From NCBI RefSeq assembly GCF_000285495.1, contig NZ_HE610977.1, positions 384,150 through 448,149 on the forward strand: a stretch of DNA of 64,000 nt, written 5' to 3'. The notes under the pieces were generated by a model, which saw only the letters and a program-made list of their open reading frames with translations, was not told the origin of the DNA and did no database searches. The translations under genes were made by a program, and so were the position numbers. This stretch comes from Oceanobacillus massiliensis str. N'diop (GTDB taxonomy: Bacteria; Bacillota; Bacilli; Bacillales; Amphibacillaceae). Shown piece after piece: positions 27,606-36,420 of this stretch. How positions within the stretch are numbered: position 1 is the stretch's first letter; each line of letters opens with the position of its first letter.

Positions 27606-27647
27606 GCATATAGGCTCAGCTGTTTATTCGGTGCAGAGCCTATATTG
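27606..27647. terminator. Bidirectional hairpin terminator
   Basis: GCATATAGGCTC and GAGCCTATATTGC are near-perfect arms between the DUF4363 gene and ctaG, which converge here. Confidence 0.65.
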
Positions 27648-27648
27648 C

Positions 27649-28452
27649 TCAGTTGATTATAGGTTTTCTATCACTGGCAATTTCCGGCCTTGCAGCATTG
27701 TACCATTGCAGACAGAGTATGAAAATCAAAATTAAATCAACCATATCTCCACCGTAGTACATCAGCATGGCACCAGCCTCCGCATCTGAAACAGGCACTG
27801 TTGCCGGCGGATTTGAATAGATGTATTTGGACAAGATTGCATGGGAAGCGATTGCCAGAATCAACACAATCGATCGGTACCTAAAACTGTAGCGATGTGA
27901 AATGGGATCTATGTAAATCATTGCTGCTGTAAACACATATCCAGCAAGAAAGACATGGAGATGTATGAGTATATTTATGACAAGGCTATGATGCATCAGC
28001 ATATATAAATCAGTCGCATATAGAACCCATAACCCACCCATATTTAAAACGGAAGCATTTATCGGATGGCCGACAAAGCGTACAGGAAGGCTATTTAAGA
28101 ACCCCGTTACTCTCTTTGCCCAATTTACAGTTAAGGTTCTCAGCAGTAAAGTCATGGGTGCCGATAGTACTAGCAGGATTGGTGCCAGCATTCCAAGGAG
28201 AAGATGACCAAGCATATGTATTGTGAAATCAGCGTGGGCAAGGTGTGCTAAAGGCCCAGTGACGGCTGCTGCTGCACACATATTTCCTACCAACCAGAAA
28301 ATATATCTGTATAACGGCCATTTTCTAAGTCTATTACACCGGCTTGATACAATTCCCGCCCAGAAATATAAACCTATAAGAATGAAGAAACCTGAAGCCA
28401 ATATAATTTCAAGTACCAGACCGGTAGTCTCAGTCATCCCGCCATGAGTCAT
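27649..28452 (-). CDS. ctaG: CtaG-like cytochrome c oxidase assembly protein
   Basis: A 267-residue polytopic membrane protein of the caa3-type CtaG family, linked to assembly of the copper-containing cytochrome c oxidase. Seen: about seven hydrophobic helices, ADFTIHMLGHLLLGMLAPILLVLSAPMTLLLR (conserved His and Pro region) and a helix with HSLVINILIHLHVFLAGYVF. It overlaps the upstream DUF2243 gene by 4 bp (ATGA), so the two are translationally coupled. No oxidase subunits are nearby. Confidence 0.82.
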   Translation of the reverse strand: MTHGGMTETTGLVLEIILASGFFILIGLYFWAGIVSSRCNRLRKWPLYRYIFWLVGNMCAAAAVTGPLAHLAHADFTIHMLGHLLLGMLAPILLVLSAPMTLLLRTLTVNWAKRVTGFLNSLPVRFVGHPINASVLNMGGLWVLYATDLYMLMHHSLVINILIHLHVFLAGYVFTAAMIYIDPISHRYSFRYRSIVLILAIASHAILSKYIYSNPPATVPVSDAEAGAMLMYYGGDMVDLILIFILCLQWYNAARPEIASDRKPIIN

Positions 28453-28955
28453 CTCGACTTTCGCCCCTTCAAATGATTTCCCGTTTTGATAAGGATATAA
28501 GCGCCTCCAATAATCATAAATGCTGCAAGTATATTCCAGATTAAATCATATTTCAAAACATTATCCACATAGCGAATTTGATGAAGTTTCATCATTTTAT
28601 GCTGAATAATGCCATCATATAATTGGAATGCTCCAGCTCCCAAGAACATTCCACCTATCCATCTTTTTAACCAAAACCCGGCCCTCCTCCTCAAATCAGC
28701 AACCATAAACATACCGCCTACTGTCGCGAACCAACTGAACGCATGGAATAATCCATCAGATAACAAACCAATCTCTGATGTTGATTTATCGTAAAAATGA
28801 TGCCATTGCAATAACTGATGGAAGACAAATTCATCGATAAATGCAACCAAACCCAATCCGAATAGAAAACCCGACCATAAATTACGGGACAAGAAATTTA
28901 TTTGATAGGGGTTTTCATGATGGTGTAACGATTTGTTTCCCCCAGACACAGTCAT
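28449..28955 (-). CDS. DUF2243 membrane protein
   Basis: A 168-residue protein with four membrane helices, matching DUF2243: GFLFGLGLVAFIDEFVFHQLLQWHHFYD, LLSDGLFHAFSWFATV, GGMFLGAGAFQLYDGIIQHKMMKLHQIRY. Many His residues in the helices suggest heme or metal contact, but that is inference. The pairing with a CtaG-like gene is recurrent in Bacillaceae and suggests a shared role in oxidase assembly. Confidence 0.8.
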   Translation of the reverse strand: MTVSGGNKSLHHHENPYQINFLSRNLWSGFLFGLGLVAFIDEFVFHQLLQWHHFYDKSTSEIGLLSDGLFHAFSWFATVGGMFMVADLRRRAGFWLKRWIGGMFLGAGAFQLYDGIIQHKMMKLHQIRYVDNVLKYDLIWNILAAFMIIGGAYILIKTGNHLKGRKSR

Positions 28956-29045
28956 AAACTATTCTCCTATCTATTATTTTTGTCGTTTATTAATAGTATT
29001 TTACCCAGGTGGTATTTACATAAACCCCTAAGCATCGATAAAATG

Positions 29046-29090
29046 AAAAAGCCGCTCGATAAATCCATCATCGGATCTATCGAACAGCTT
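29046..29090 (-). terminator. Terminator after the ytxH-like gene
   Basis: On the minus strand AAGCTGTTCGATAGATCC pairs with GGATTTATCGAGCGGCTT, then a T run. Confidence 0.75.
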
Positions 29091-29106
29091 CCTTCCTTGC
29101 AGATGA

Positions 29107-29622
29107 TTATCTAACTGGTGTTTTTGTAACTAGATTTGTATTATTTGATGATTGTTTTGTATTCTCTGTTGAAGAGTAACTGTTTGATTTAATATCGTCT
29201 TTTGTAGACAGCAGCTCATCCTTTGCGTCCACTGATTTATCTTTAACCTCTTTAAACTCCGATTGTGCCTCTTTAGCTGTAGAAAATACTTCTTTCGTAT
29301 CATCCACTACATCTTTTGTTGTGTCTTTAATATCCTTTACTTGTGTATCTAAAATCTCCTGAATTTTGTTAATCGCTTCCTTGGAGATTTCTGTTGCATT
29401 CTGTACACGGGTAATAATGGCTTTCCTTGTTCCATTCGGATCATCTTTAATCGTTGTTGCATACTTGCTCACGGAGTCCTTCATTGACTTTGAAGTGTCC
29501 TTTACTTTTGAACGTGCATTGCTATTAAGCAGAACAAGCGAAGCACTTGCAAGGACTCCGGCCAGGATTAAACCTGTTTTTGCTCTTTTTGGATTTTGTA
29601 CAGCTGTATTCATTGTTCCCAA
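29107..29622 (-). CDS. YtxH-domain general stress protein
   Basis: About 171 residues. A short N-terminus (GTMNTAVQNPKRAKTG), one membrane helix LILAGVLASASLVLLNS, then a long helical, lysine- and aspartate-rich tail (KVKDTSKSMKDSVSKYATTIKDD, KDTTKDVVDDTKEVFSTAKEAQ), typical of the YtxH family. TTG at 29622 has AAAGGAG eight bases upstream and is the best start; the ATG at 29613 is too far. A SigB-type promoter lies upstream, agreeing with general stress control of ytxH genes in Bacillus. Confidence 0.8.
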   Translation of the reverse strand: MGTMNTAVQNPKRAKTGLILAGVLASASLVLLNSNARSKVKDTSKSMKDSVSKYATTIKDDPNGTRKAIITRVQNATEISKEAINKIQEILDTQVKDIKDTTKDVVDDTKEVFSTAKEAQSEFKEVKDKSVDAKDELLSTKDDIKSNSYSSTENTKQSSNNTNLVTKTPVR

Positions 29623-29671
29623 TGTAAAAACTCCTTTCAAAATTAAATAATTATTGTGTGTTGATATTTAA

Positions 29672-29696
29672 ATTCCCGTTGTCAAGTAAATTAAAC
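29672..29696 (-). promoter_or_regulatory. SigB-type promoter of the ytxH-like gene
   Basis: GTTTAA (29696-29691) and GGGAAT (29677-29672) with a 13-bp spacer match the Bacillus SigB consensus closely, about 50 bp before the start. Confidence 0.65.
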
Positions 29697-29760
29697 CTGT
29701 TTACTTACAGCTCGGCCATTAATATTTGCCAGAGAAAAGAAAACTGCAGTTGCGGACCAT

Positions 29761-30208
29761 ACCCTCCTCTTGGTTATTCCGCAGTTCTCTGGCTTTTTCC
29801 GCGCTTTCCTTGATTATTCCGCGATTCTGCTCTTTTTTCCGCGCTCCCCTTGATTATTCCGCGGTTCTGCTCTTTTTTCCGCGCTATCCTAGATTATTCC
29901 GCGATTCTCACGCTTTTTCCGCGCTCCTCTTGATTATTCCGCGGTTCTCTGGCTTTTTCCGCGCTCCTCTTGATTATTCCGCGGTTCTCCCGTTTTTTCC
30001 GCGCTTTCCTTGATTATTCCGCGATTCTGCCCTTTTTTCCGCGCTCCTCCTGATTATTCCGCGATTCTGCTCTTTTTTCCGCGATCCTCTTGATTATTCC
30101 GCGGTTCTCTGGCTTTTTCCGCGCTCCTCTTGATTATTCCGCGGTTCTCCCGTTTTTTCCGCGCTTTTCCCGATTATTCCGCGGTTCTATCGTTTTTTTC
30201 CGCGCTCC
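29761..30208. repeat. Tandem array 2: about 22 units of 20 bp in alternating types
   Basis: The same family as array 1, in the same orientation, 3.3 kb away. Units alternate between GCGCTCCTCTTGATTATTCC and GCGGTTCTCTGGCTTTTTCC, giving a 40-bp higher-order repeat. Spacing is exact apart from one extra T in the last unit (near 30191). TTCCGCG recurs at each junction. No gene lies between 29640 and 30356; reading frames through the array are artefacts. Confidence 0.92.
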
Positions 30209-30356
30209 TCATTGTTCGTTTCTATCCACTTTCCGGCAGTTTTCATGGTGTCAACATTTCCTTAGCTTCAAATTATAATTAATTTTAAATATGTGAAACA
30301 TTTACTTAATCAATTCGTATAGGTATAGTAGATTCGATAATGGAGGTTTTGAACTT

Positions 30357-31277
30357 ATGTCAGAAACAGCAATGGAACTAATTGATGTCAAGAAAGAGAT
30401 TGGCAGAAAGAAAATTATTAAAGGGTTGTCTTTTACGATCAATAAGGGAGAAGTGTTCGGTTTTATCGGGCCAAATGGTGCCGGTAAAACAACTACTATT
30501 CGAATGATGGTCGGCTTGACGCAGCTATCTGAGGGCGATGTCCGCATCCTGGGCAAAAGTATTAAAACAGATTACAAAGCGGCTGTTCGCGAAGTGGGGG
30601 CGATTGTGGAAAACCCGGAAATGTATCCCTTTATGACAGGAATGCAGAATTTAAATCATTTCGCCCGTATGATTCCAGAGATAACAAAAGAGCGCGTACA
30701 GGAAGTCATCCAGCTTGTTGGACTGGAAAAAGCAATGAAGGAAAAAGTGGGAAGATATTCTCTTGGAATGCGTCAGCGTCTTGGAATTGCTCAGGCACTT
30801 TTACATAATCCATCAATACTTATTCTGGATGAGCCGACGAACGGGTTGGATCCTGCCGGAATAAGAGAAATACGTATGTATATCCGAAAACTTGCAGTAG
30901 AGCAAAATGTAGCTGTAATCATCTCAAGTCATCTATTATCTGAAATCGAACTCATGTGTGATCGAATTGGAATCATCAAGAATGGTGAGCTTGTTGCCAT
31001 TCAGCAAGTGCATGAGAAAAACGAGAACAACAGCATGAAACAGGTTCAAATGGAAGTAGCACCAGTAGAGAAAGCTATGGAACTATTAAAAACAGTACAT
31101 GGGATAGATGCCTTAAAAGCAGAGCAAGGCATATCCTTCCAGGGGGAAAGAGAAAACATTCCGAATCTGATTCAAACCTTGGTAAATAACGATGTGTCCG
31201 TGTTCCAAGTGGGGCTGACTAAATCTACATTAGAGGATAAATTCTTTGATTTGATAGGAGAGAATACGATTGAATAA
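30357..31277 (+). CDS. ABC transporter ATP-binding protein, BcrA-like
   Basis: A 306-residue ATPase. Walker A GPNGAGKTTT at ~40-49, the Q-loop region VGAIVENPEMYPFMTGMQNL, signature YSLGMRQRLGIAQAL, Walker B LILDEPTNGLDP, H-loop ISSHLLSEIE. The C-terminal ~80 residues form an accessory domain, as in bacitracin-type BcrA exporters. GGAGG lies before the ATG. It overlaps the permease start by 8 bp, so the two form one operon. Substrate unknown; peptide antibiotics or lipids are typical for the group. Confidence 0.9.
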   Translation: MSETAMELIDVKKEIGRKKIIKGLSFTINKGEVFGFIGPNGAGKTTTIRMMVGLTQLSEGDVRILGKSIKTDYKAAVREVGAIVENPEMYPFMTGMQNLNHFARMIPEITKERVQEVIQLVGLEKAMKEKVGRYSLGMRQRLGIAQALLHNPSILILDEPTNGLDPAGIREIRMYIRKLAVEQNVAVIISSHLLSEIELMCDRIGIIKNGELVAIQQVHEKNENNSMKQVQMEVAPVEKAMELLKTVHGIDALKAEQGISFQGERENIPNLIQTLVNNDVSVFQVGLTKSTLEDKFFDLIGENTIE

Positions 31278-32223
31278 CTTTTTTAATTTAACCTATAACG
31301 AACTGTTCAAGGTCTATATTCGGAAATCAACTTGGGCGATGTATCTAATCCTTGCCGTAATCATTTTCGGTATTGGTCTTATTGCCAATATATATGGGGA
31401 AATAGAAGAGGGCTATAATGACACTAATTGGCAGCAGCAGCTGGAGGAAGAGAATGCTAAGCTGACCACAGAAATGGAAAATGATGAATTTTCACAGGGC
31501 TTTAATTCCACAATCATTGAGAAAAACAATTATTATCTCGAGAATGATATTCAGCCTGCTGGATATGGGGCATGGCAATTCGTCATGGAAAATGAAATGC
31601 TATTATCGATCGTCAGCCTGCTTACCATCATCATCGCTGCAGGCATTGTGGCTAATGAATTCAGGTGGGGAACCATCAAACTCTTACTGATCCGTCCGAT
31701 TACAAGAACCAAGATTTTACTCTCTAAATATACCGCAGTGCTATTATTTTCTTTCTTTACCCTTCTATTTGTATTATTGTTTTCCTGGATCATCGGGGCA
31801 ATTTTCTTTGGGGTAGAAGGTCTGAATCCATCTATTGTATTAAATACAGACAACGGATTGGAATATGTATCGGTTATTGGTGAAATAATCTCCGGCTACG
31901 GGTACCAGCTCGTCACACTCGTCATGATGGCAACTTTTGCCTTCATGATTTCCACAGTATTCCGAAATAGCGCTCTAGCAATCGGCACAGCTATCTTCTT
32001 AATGCTTGTAGGAAACCAGATCGTATTCTTTCTGGCAGAGCGTTCTTGGGCAAAATATATTCTTTTTGCAAATACGGACCTGACGCAATATACCGATGGC
32101 AACAGCCCGTGGATTGAGGGAATGACACTCGGATTCTCTATTACCGTATTACTTGTTTATTATATTTTGTTTTTATTTCTTGCCTGGCTATTTTTCGCCA
32201 AAAGAGATGTTGCTGGTCAGTAA
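31270..32223 (+). CDS. ABC-2 type permease, BcrB-like
   Basis: A 317-residue membrane partner of the ATPase just upstream. The N-terminal helix WAMYLILAVIIFGIGLIANI is followed by a large outside loop (~35-100), then about five helices with IVANEFRWGTIKLLLIRPITRTKILLSKY, a typical ABC-2 coupling region. It starts with TTG at 31270 overlapping the ATPase stop, with AGGAGA eight bases before. A terminator follows at 32344. No two-component or BceS-like genes are adjacent. Confidence 0.87.
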   Translation: MNNFFNLTYNELFKVYIRKSTWAMYLILAVIIFGIGLIANIYGEIEEGYNDTNWQQQLEEENAKLTTEMENDEFSQGFNSTIIEKNNYYLENDIQPAGYGAWQFVMENEMLLSIVSLLTIIIAAGIVANEFRWGTIKLLLIRPITRTKILLSKYTAVLLFSFFTLLFVLLFSWIIGAIFFGVEGLNPSIVLNTDNGLEYVSVIGEIISGYGYQLVTLVMMATFAFMISTVFRNSALAIGTAIFLMLVGNQIVFFLAERSWAKYILFANTDLTQYTDGNSPWIEGMTLGFSITVLLVYYILFLFLAWLFFAKRDVAGQ

Positions 32224-32343
32224 ATTAAGGACGTACAGACAGCGTGAATGCGACTTTCCTTAACAGTAAGCATAGTTCCTACCTTGGGAAAAATCCAATC
32301 AACATATGATTTCGCAGCATAAATAACAATTCAAACAGCAAAC

Positions 32344-32382
32344 AAAAAGCTTGAGGGCACTATTATCGCCCTCAAGCTTTTT
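32344..32382. terminator. Perfect 15-bp stem terminator after the ABC exporter
   Basis: AAAAAGCTTGAGGGC and GCCCTCAAGCTTTTT. The rest of the 32224-32680 gap has no gene; it holds the left copy of a direct repeat (32623-32676). Confidence 0.85.
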
Positions 32383-32622
32383 CATCTTTAATAAAATAGT
32401 TAAAAATAGTTTCCATGTACATTTTAAGATATTTGCTAACAGTTCAAAGGGACCTGATAATGTTGCCATCATATGGTTACTGCGTTCTTCCTGAGTTGTA
32501 CTTTTACTTTATTCCTTGGCTATGTGTACAATATGAATCCAACCTAAAATTACAGTAAACAGCAACTTAAATTTTAATCCCTTTCAACTATGGTTTATAT
32601 CTCTTTCTCTTTCATTAGCCTG

Positions 32623-32676
32623 CCCGGTTAGTAAAAAACAACATATATTGAATGATCTTCTTGGTGTGCTAAAGCT
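32623..32676. repeat. Imperfect direct repeat, left of the satA-like gene
   Basis: About 54 bp, similar to 33300-33351: both run CCCG(G)TTAGT...TATTGA..GATCT.CTTGGTGTGC.AAAGCT. The pair brackets the acetyltransferase gene, in direct orientation, as would be left by a duplication or a cassette-like insertion. Confidence 0.55.
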
Positions 32677-32680
32677 CCCG

Positions 32681-33226
32681 TTACTTGAATAACTTATACC
32701 AATACAAAGTGGTTTCTATATTTGGATTATATGACTGTTTCAATGTGTCAACTCCACCTAGTATGAATCCTTGTTTCACATAAAACCTGCACGCTCCAAG
32801 ATTATCATCTTGAGCCTCTAGAGACATTCCGATAAGTTCTCTTTGTTTTGCCCATTCTTCCGCTTTAGTTAAAAGCAACTTCCCGATTCCATATCCTCTA
32901 AATGCATTTTTTGTAGCGATATTTTCAATATAACAGAAGTGATTCCAATCCTTAATTATTCTAATTTGCCCAATGCAATTATTGTTCTTATAAGCTAAAA
33001 ATAGAGCTTTATCTTCACGGTTTATATATCGGTTCCAATCAAGTTTATCATCCGGGAAACGAATTTCTTTAGTTTCATCAAATAGATTCTCTTCAATAGA
33101 CCATTTTCCTGATTGAAAACTGGGAACAACCTTACCGAACACTTTAAAATAATCATTTGTTTTATTGATGTCCTCAATTAATTCATCCTTTAATGGAGAA
33201 ATTATGATTTCCTCTGCAATATTCAT
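32681..33226 (-). CDS. satA: GNAT acetyltransferase, streptothricin SatA-like
   Basis: A 181-residue N-acetyltransferase resembling Bacillus SatA (YyaR), which acetylates streptothricin. Seen: the SatA-type N-terminus DYFKVFGKVVPSFQSGKWSIEE, CoA-binding motif ENIATKNAFRGYGIGKLLLTKAEEWA, and the C-terminal ACRFYVKQGFILGGVDTL. The overall length matches SatA. GAGGTG precedes the ATG. It lies at the left edge of the accessory region and is bracketed by direct repeats, suggesting acquisition. Confidence 0.78.
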   Translation of the reverse strand: MNIAEEIIISPLKDELIEDINKTNDYFKVFGKVVPSFQSGKWSIEENLFDETKEIRFPDDKLDWNRYINREDKALFLAYKNNNCIGQIRIIKDWNHFCYIENIATKNAFRGYGIGKLLLTKAEEWAKQRELIGMSLEAQDDNLGACRFYVKQGFILGGVDTLKQSYNPNIETTLYWYKLFK

Positions 33227-33299
33227 TTTGACACCTCTTCATTCTGAAAAAGAATTTTACTAGCACAACCCTATATACCTAGTCTATTCTACATTACCG

Positions 33300-33351
33300 C
33301 CCGTTAGTGAAAAAGAACGCATATTGATGATCTCCTTGGTGTGCAAAAGCT
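33300..33351. repeat. Imperfect direct repeat, right of the satA-like gene
   Basis: Partner of the repeat at 32623-32676; together they bracket satA. It lies just before the end of the DnaN-like gene. Confidence 0.55.
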
Positions 33352-33366
33352 TGAAGAAATTACATT

Positions 33367-34497
33367 TTAATAAGACCTCACAGGAGAAATGAGTTGAAGA
33401 TGAGAGTCGTTTCCAAACGGAACAATCAAGATAGGTCTCATTGAACCATTAAAACTTAAACTTACCTCGCCCTCTTTTATCGTTTTTAAGGCATCCATCA
33501 TAAAATTACCATCAATAGAGACATTTAAATCTGCTTCTCCCGATATACTCTTAATGTATTGTATTTCTTCTACTTGACCCACATCTGATGATTTTGAGGA
33601 AATTTTGATTTTTGATTTGTCTTCTATTTGAAAATTTATATTGTTATTTCTCCATTCACTTGCAAATATACAAGCCCTCTCAATACCTTTTAATAATTGT
33701 TTAGTATCTAGTGTAACCATTGTACTTGATTTTCGAGGAATTAAACCTGAAATATTAGGATAACTCCCTTCAATTAGCCTTGAATATAAAGAAATGGTAT
33801 TAGATTTAAATAAAATATTGGTCTCTGTGACAAATATATCAATTTCTTTTGTGTAACTATTAATTAACTTTAAAAATTCAATTAAAGATGTACTGGGCAC
33901 GATAAATGATCCATTTAAATTTGATTGTATTTTATGATCTACTAAGGACAATCTTTGAGAGTTTGTTGCAACGCAAGTAAGTAAATCTTTTTGAAAATAA
34001 AAATTGACTCCAGTAAGTACTGGTCTTGTTTCACTTTTAGAGGCAGCAAAAACAGTTTGCTTAATAATATCTAATAAAACATCACTCGCTATTCTAATGC
34101 TATTACTTAATTTAAATTCAGGCAGCTTTGGATATTCTTTGGCATTAAGACCATTTAATTTAGTAACTATTTCTTCAGATTGTATAGTCATTGATTGATT
34201 TTCGTTTACTTTTATGTAAATGTCATTAGGCAATTTTTTAATTATTTCACATAGATACTTAGCTGAAATTACTACACTCCCTGTTTCATAAACCTCTAAT
34301 ATATTTAATCCTTCACTTGCTTTAGGAATTTCTCTTTCAATAACAATATCTGAATTACTTCCTATGAGTGTTAAACTATCAGCCTTTGCTACTATTTTAA
34401 TTCCGGTTAATATTGGGTGGGGGGTTTTAGACGATACTGCTTTGCTAACATCTGATATAGCCTTATTGAAATAGTCATTATTTATTTTAAACTCCAT
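33367..34497 (-). CDS. DNA polymerase III beta clamp (DnaN) paralog
   Basis: A 376-residue sliding clamp homologue, the normal DnaN length. Seen: MEFKINNDYFNKAISDVSKAVSSKTPHPILTGI, GSNSDIVIEREIP, ETRPVLTGVNFYF, TNSQRLSLVDHKI and a C-terminal RPILIVPFGNDSHLQLISPVRSY close to the clamp end. It is not next to dnaA or recF, so this is very likely an extra copy. Extra clamps are known in some Bacillus genomes and, in Streptomyces, as resistance targets for griselimycin. The start at 34497 has AGGGG upstream; the longer frame from 34569 has no site. Confidence 0.88.
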   Translation of the reverse strand: MEFKINNDYFNKAISDVSKAVSSKTPHPILTGIKIVAKADSLTLIGSNSDIVIEREIPKASEGLNILEVYETGSVVISAKYLCEIIKKLPNDIYIKVNENQSMTIQSEEIVTKLNGLNAKEYPKLPEFKLSNSIRIASDVLLDIIKQTVFAASKSETRPVLTGVNFYFQKDLLTCVATNSQRLSLVDHKIQSNLNGSFIVPSTSLIEFLKLINSYTKEIDIFVTETNILFKSNTISLYSRLIEGSYPNISGLIPRKSSTMVTLDTKQLLKGIERACIFASEWRNNNINFQIEDKSKIKISSKSSDVGQVEEIQYIKSISGEADLNVSIDGNFMMDALKTIKEGEVSLSFNGSMRPILIVPFGNDSHLQLISPVRSY

Positions 34498-34639
34498 TAA
34501 AAAGACCCCTGTCATTATTATTTTTCTATATTTAAAATTCGACAAGATTTTTAAAAATACCTTCTTCAACTCTTCTGCCAGCTAACTTAATAACTTCTAA
34601 AAATATAATATCACAATATTATAAAATAAAATTTGTATT

Positions 34640-35081
34640 TTAGCCATAGAAAAAGATGATCATACTTGAAACTCCTCTTTTGACTACAACTTCTTCAAAG
34701 ATTTTTGAGTTATTTTCTTTAGCCCAAACGCCAAGATTAGGCACCCCTTCTACTTGATAGTTCCAGTCAACAGCAAAAATATCATCTTTGCATTTCATTA
34801 GCTAGTTTAAAGCCAAACTGATGGCGTTCACTCGCAGTCAATTTTAGGTCACCCTTGCGGAAGGCATTGTATTCATTATTCAAACTAGCTCCGTTTTCTT
34901 TCAGAACCTCCAGAGCCACCTTGGTTGGACGGAATTTTTTCAGACAGTCCACTACAATGCTTATTTCTCGTTGCCTTTTTTCTGTCAAAACATCTACAGT
35001 CTCCGGCATAAACATATCACCATTTTCTGGGGTATCTAAATGGGTAGTTCCTAAAACTAATACTGTTGGTTTACGTTTAAT
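34640..35081 (-). pseudogene. DUF5694-type protein, frameshifted
   Basis: The N-terminal part KPTVLVLGTTHLDTPENGDMFMPETVDVLTEKRQREI fits the DUF5694 (TraB/GumN-like) pattern with its conserved TTHLD. The frame continues to KLANEMQR-stop at 34782. The C-terminal piece DDIFAVDWNYQVEGVPNLGVWAKENN follows in another frame to a stop at 34640; removing one base from TTT at 34797-34799 restores one ORF of about 145 residues. The start is unclear: in frame only ATT at 35081 lies behind the AGGGAG site. Short for the family, so probably decayed or miscalled. Function unknown. Confidence 0.6.
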
Positions 35082-35218
35082 AGCAAATCACTCCCTTTCC
35101 TCCATTACTTATAGTCTTCCAAGTTATACGGGACAAAAATGATTTAAGTTTCAAATCATTCTATATTACAGCCCTTAAGCTAAACAGTTCTCCTTCATAA
35201 AAATTAAATTGTACCTTC

Positions 35219-35494
35219 TCATACACAAAAGCAACAAAATTTACGAAAAGAGCCTTCAATAATAACTCCACTTATAGTACCTACCAATATTCCAAGGAAA
35301 CCACTGACCGTCACAAATAATATTTCAATATCTTTCCAACCACCAACCGCTTCTATGCTATAAATTACGATTCCGACACAAACTAAACTCAAAACGGCGG
35401 AAATTAAAATGAGAGCTTTTCTAGAAATCTTAAGAGATATAAAAAAGATGATAATTGCAACACCAATTCCAATATCCTGATCCGGCGACTCAAC
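35219..35494 (-). pseudogene. Fragment of a small two- or three-helix membrane protein
   Basis: Minus-strand frame with DIGIGVAIIIFFISLKISRKALILISAVLSLVCVGIVIY, a second hydrophobic segment, and IEGSFRKFC near the end. An in-frame stop lies just before GTTGTTGAG, and no ATG, GTG or TTG start is in frame, so the N-terminus is missing or altered. I do not recognise the family. Confidence 0.4.
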
Positions 35495-35532
35495 AACTTA
35501 TTACTGATAGCCTTGTTCAACTATCGCTCCAA

Positions 35533-36330
35533 TTAATGTAACAATTTTTGTACTTTTTCAGATATGTAGTTCCGCAGCAATATAAGTTCACCCTTATCGA
35601 AAAAATAAGTTCCTGTCTTATTCGCATAACTATTGACTACTTTTCTAATAGTAATACTTAATTCTTGTGGAAAAGTTTGCAACCCCCAGTTACCAGCTTC
35701 TTGCTTTGATGAAATAGCTCCTTCTTTTAGGTACCAAAACACTCTAATCAAATTTAAAGAACAATAAATTGGGTCTTCTTCAATATTTCCCAAACACTCC
35801 TGATAATCACCTAATATTGACGATATATAATCCAGCTTTGGAATTGAAGGGAAAACTTCGTCAATAGGTTCACCTTCTACACATATTCCTCTGTGATTGG
35901 TTATGGTTATATGGGCTGCTAAATCTGTATCCGTATTAACTTCATCATTCAGAAATGTATATGTACCCCTTAACAAATCATTTTCGTATCGTTTTCTCCA
36001 GAAATCGCTATAATGAAAATCAAATGGACAGGGATGTTTCCAATCCTTTAATTGTTCAGTATTCAGGAAACTTATTTCGATTGGATACGGGGAATTAGAA
36101 TAATTTAGAAAGAACTGTGCTAAATTCCTTTTATCCTCAACTTTCATTGATTCGTTAGTAATAACCAAAACATCAATGTCACTGCTTTTAGGATTAAATC
36201 CCCCCATAGCTAAAGAACCGTGTAAATAAAAACCTACGAAGCGGTCATTTACGATTTCACTAATGCCTTTTTGCAGATTAATGATAAAATCCTTTACGTC
36301 AGAAGGACAAGCACTCAAATCATACCCCAT
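35533..36330 (-). CDS. Aminoglycoside adenylyltransferase-like nucleotidyltransferase
   Basis: A 265-residue ANT(3'')/(9)-like enzyme with a C-terminal DUF4111-type domain. The nucleotidyltransferase core is FYLHGSLAMGGFNPKSSDIDVLVI (GS...DxD metal site at ~38-55). The C-terminal helical part has LNLIRVFWYLKEGAISSKQEAGNW, a region conserved in AadA-type enzymes (R..W..K..SK..A). Such enzymes add AMP to spectinomycin or streptomycin; the real substrate here is unknown. GGAGGAGG precedes the ATG. Confidence 0.82.
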   Translation of the reverse strand: MGYDLSACPSDVKDFIINLQKGISEIVNDRFVGFYLHGSLAMGGFNPKSSDIDVLVITNESMKVEDKRNLAQFFLNYSNSPYPIEISFLNTEQLKDWKHPCPFDFHYSDFWRKRYENDLLRGTYTFLNDEVNTDTDLAAHITITNHRGICVEGEPIDEVFPSIPKLDYISSILGDYQECLGNIEEDPIYCSLNLIRVFWYLKEGAISSKQEAGNWGLQTFPQELSITIRKVVNSYANKTGTYFFDKGELILLRNYISEKVQKLLH

Positions 36331-36420
36331 TTTAAACTTCCTCCTCCCTTCTTGCCACTTTCGTTAAAAAGGATCGCCGTACCGACTGCCCCTTATTTTG
36401 TTCTTAAAGCATCCGTTGCT

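Noticed and set aside
26141-30208. CRISPR array
   Set aside because: Units are contiguous with no unique spacers, and no cas genes are in the window.
29726-30278. Open frames through the second array
   Set aside because: Same reason: repeat-derived, with no start signals.
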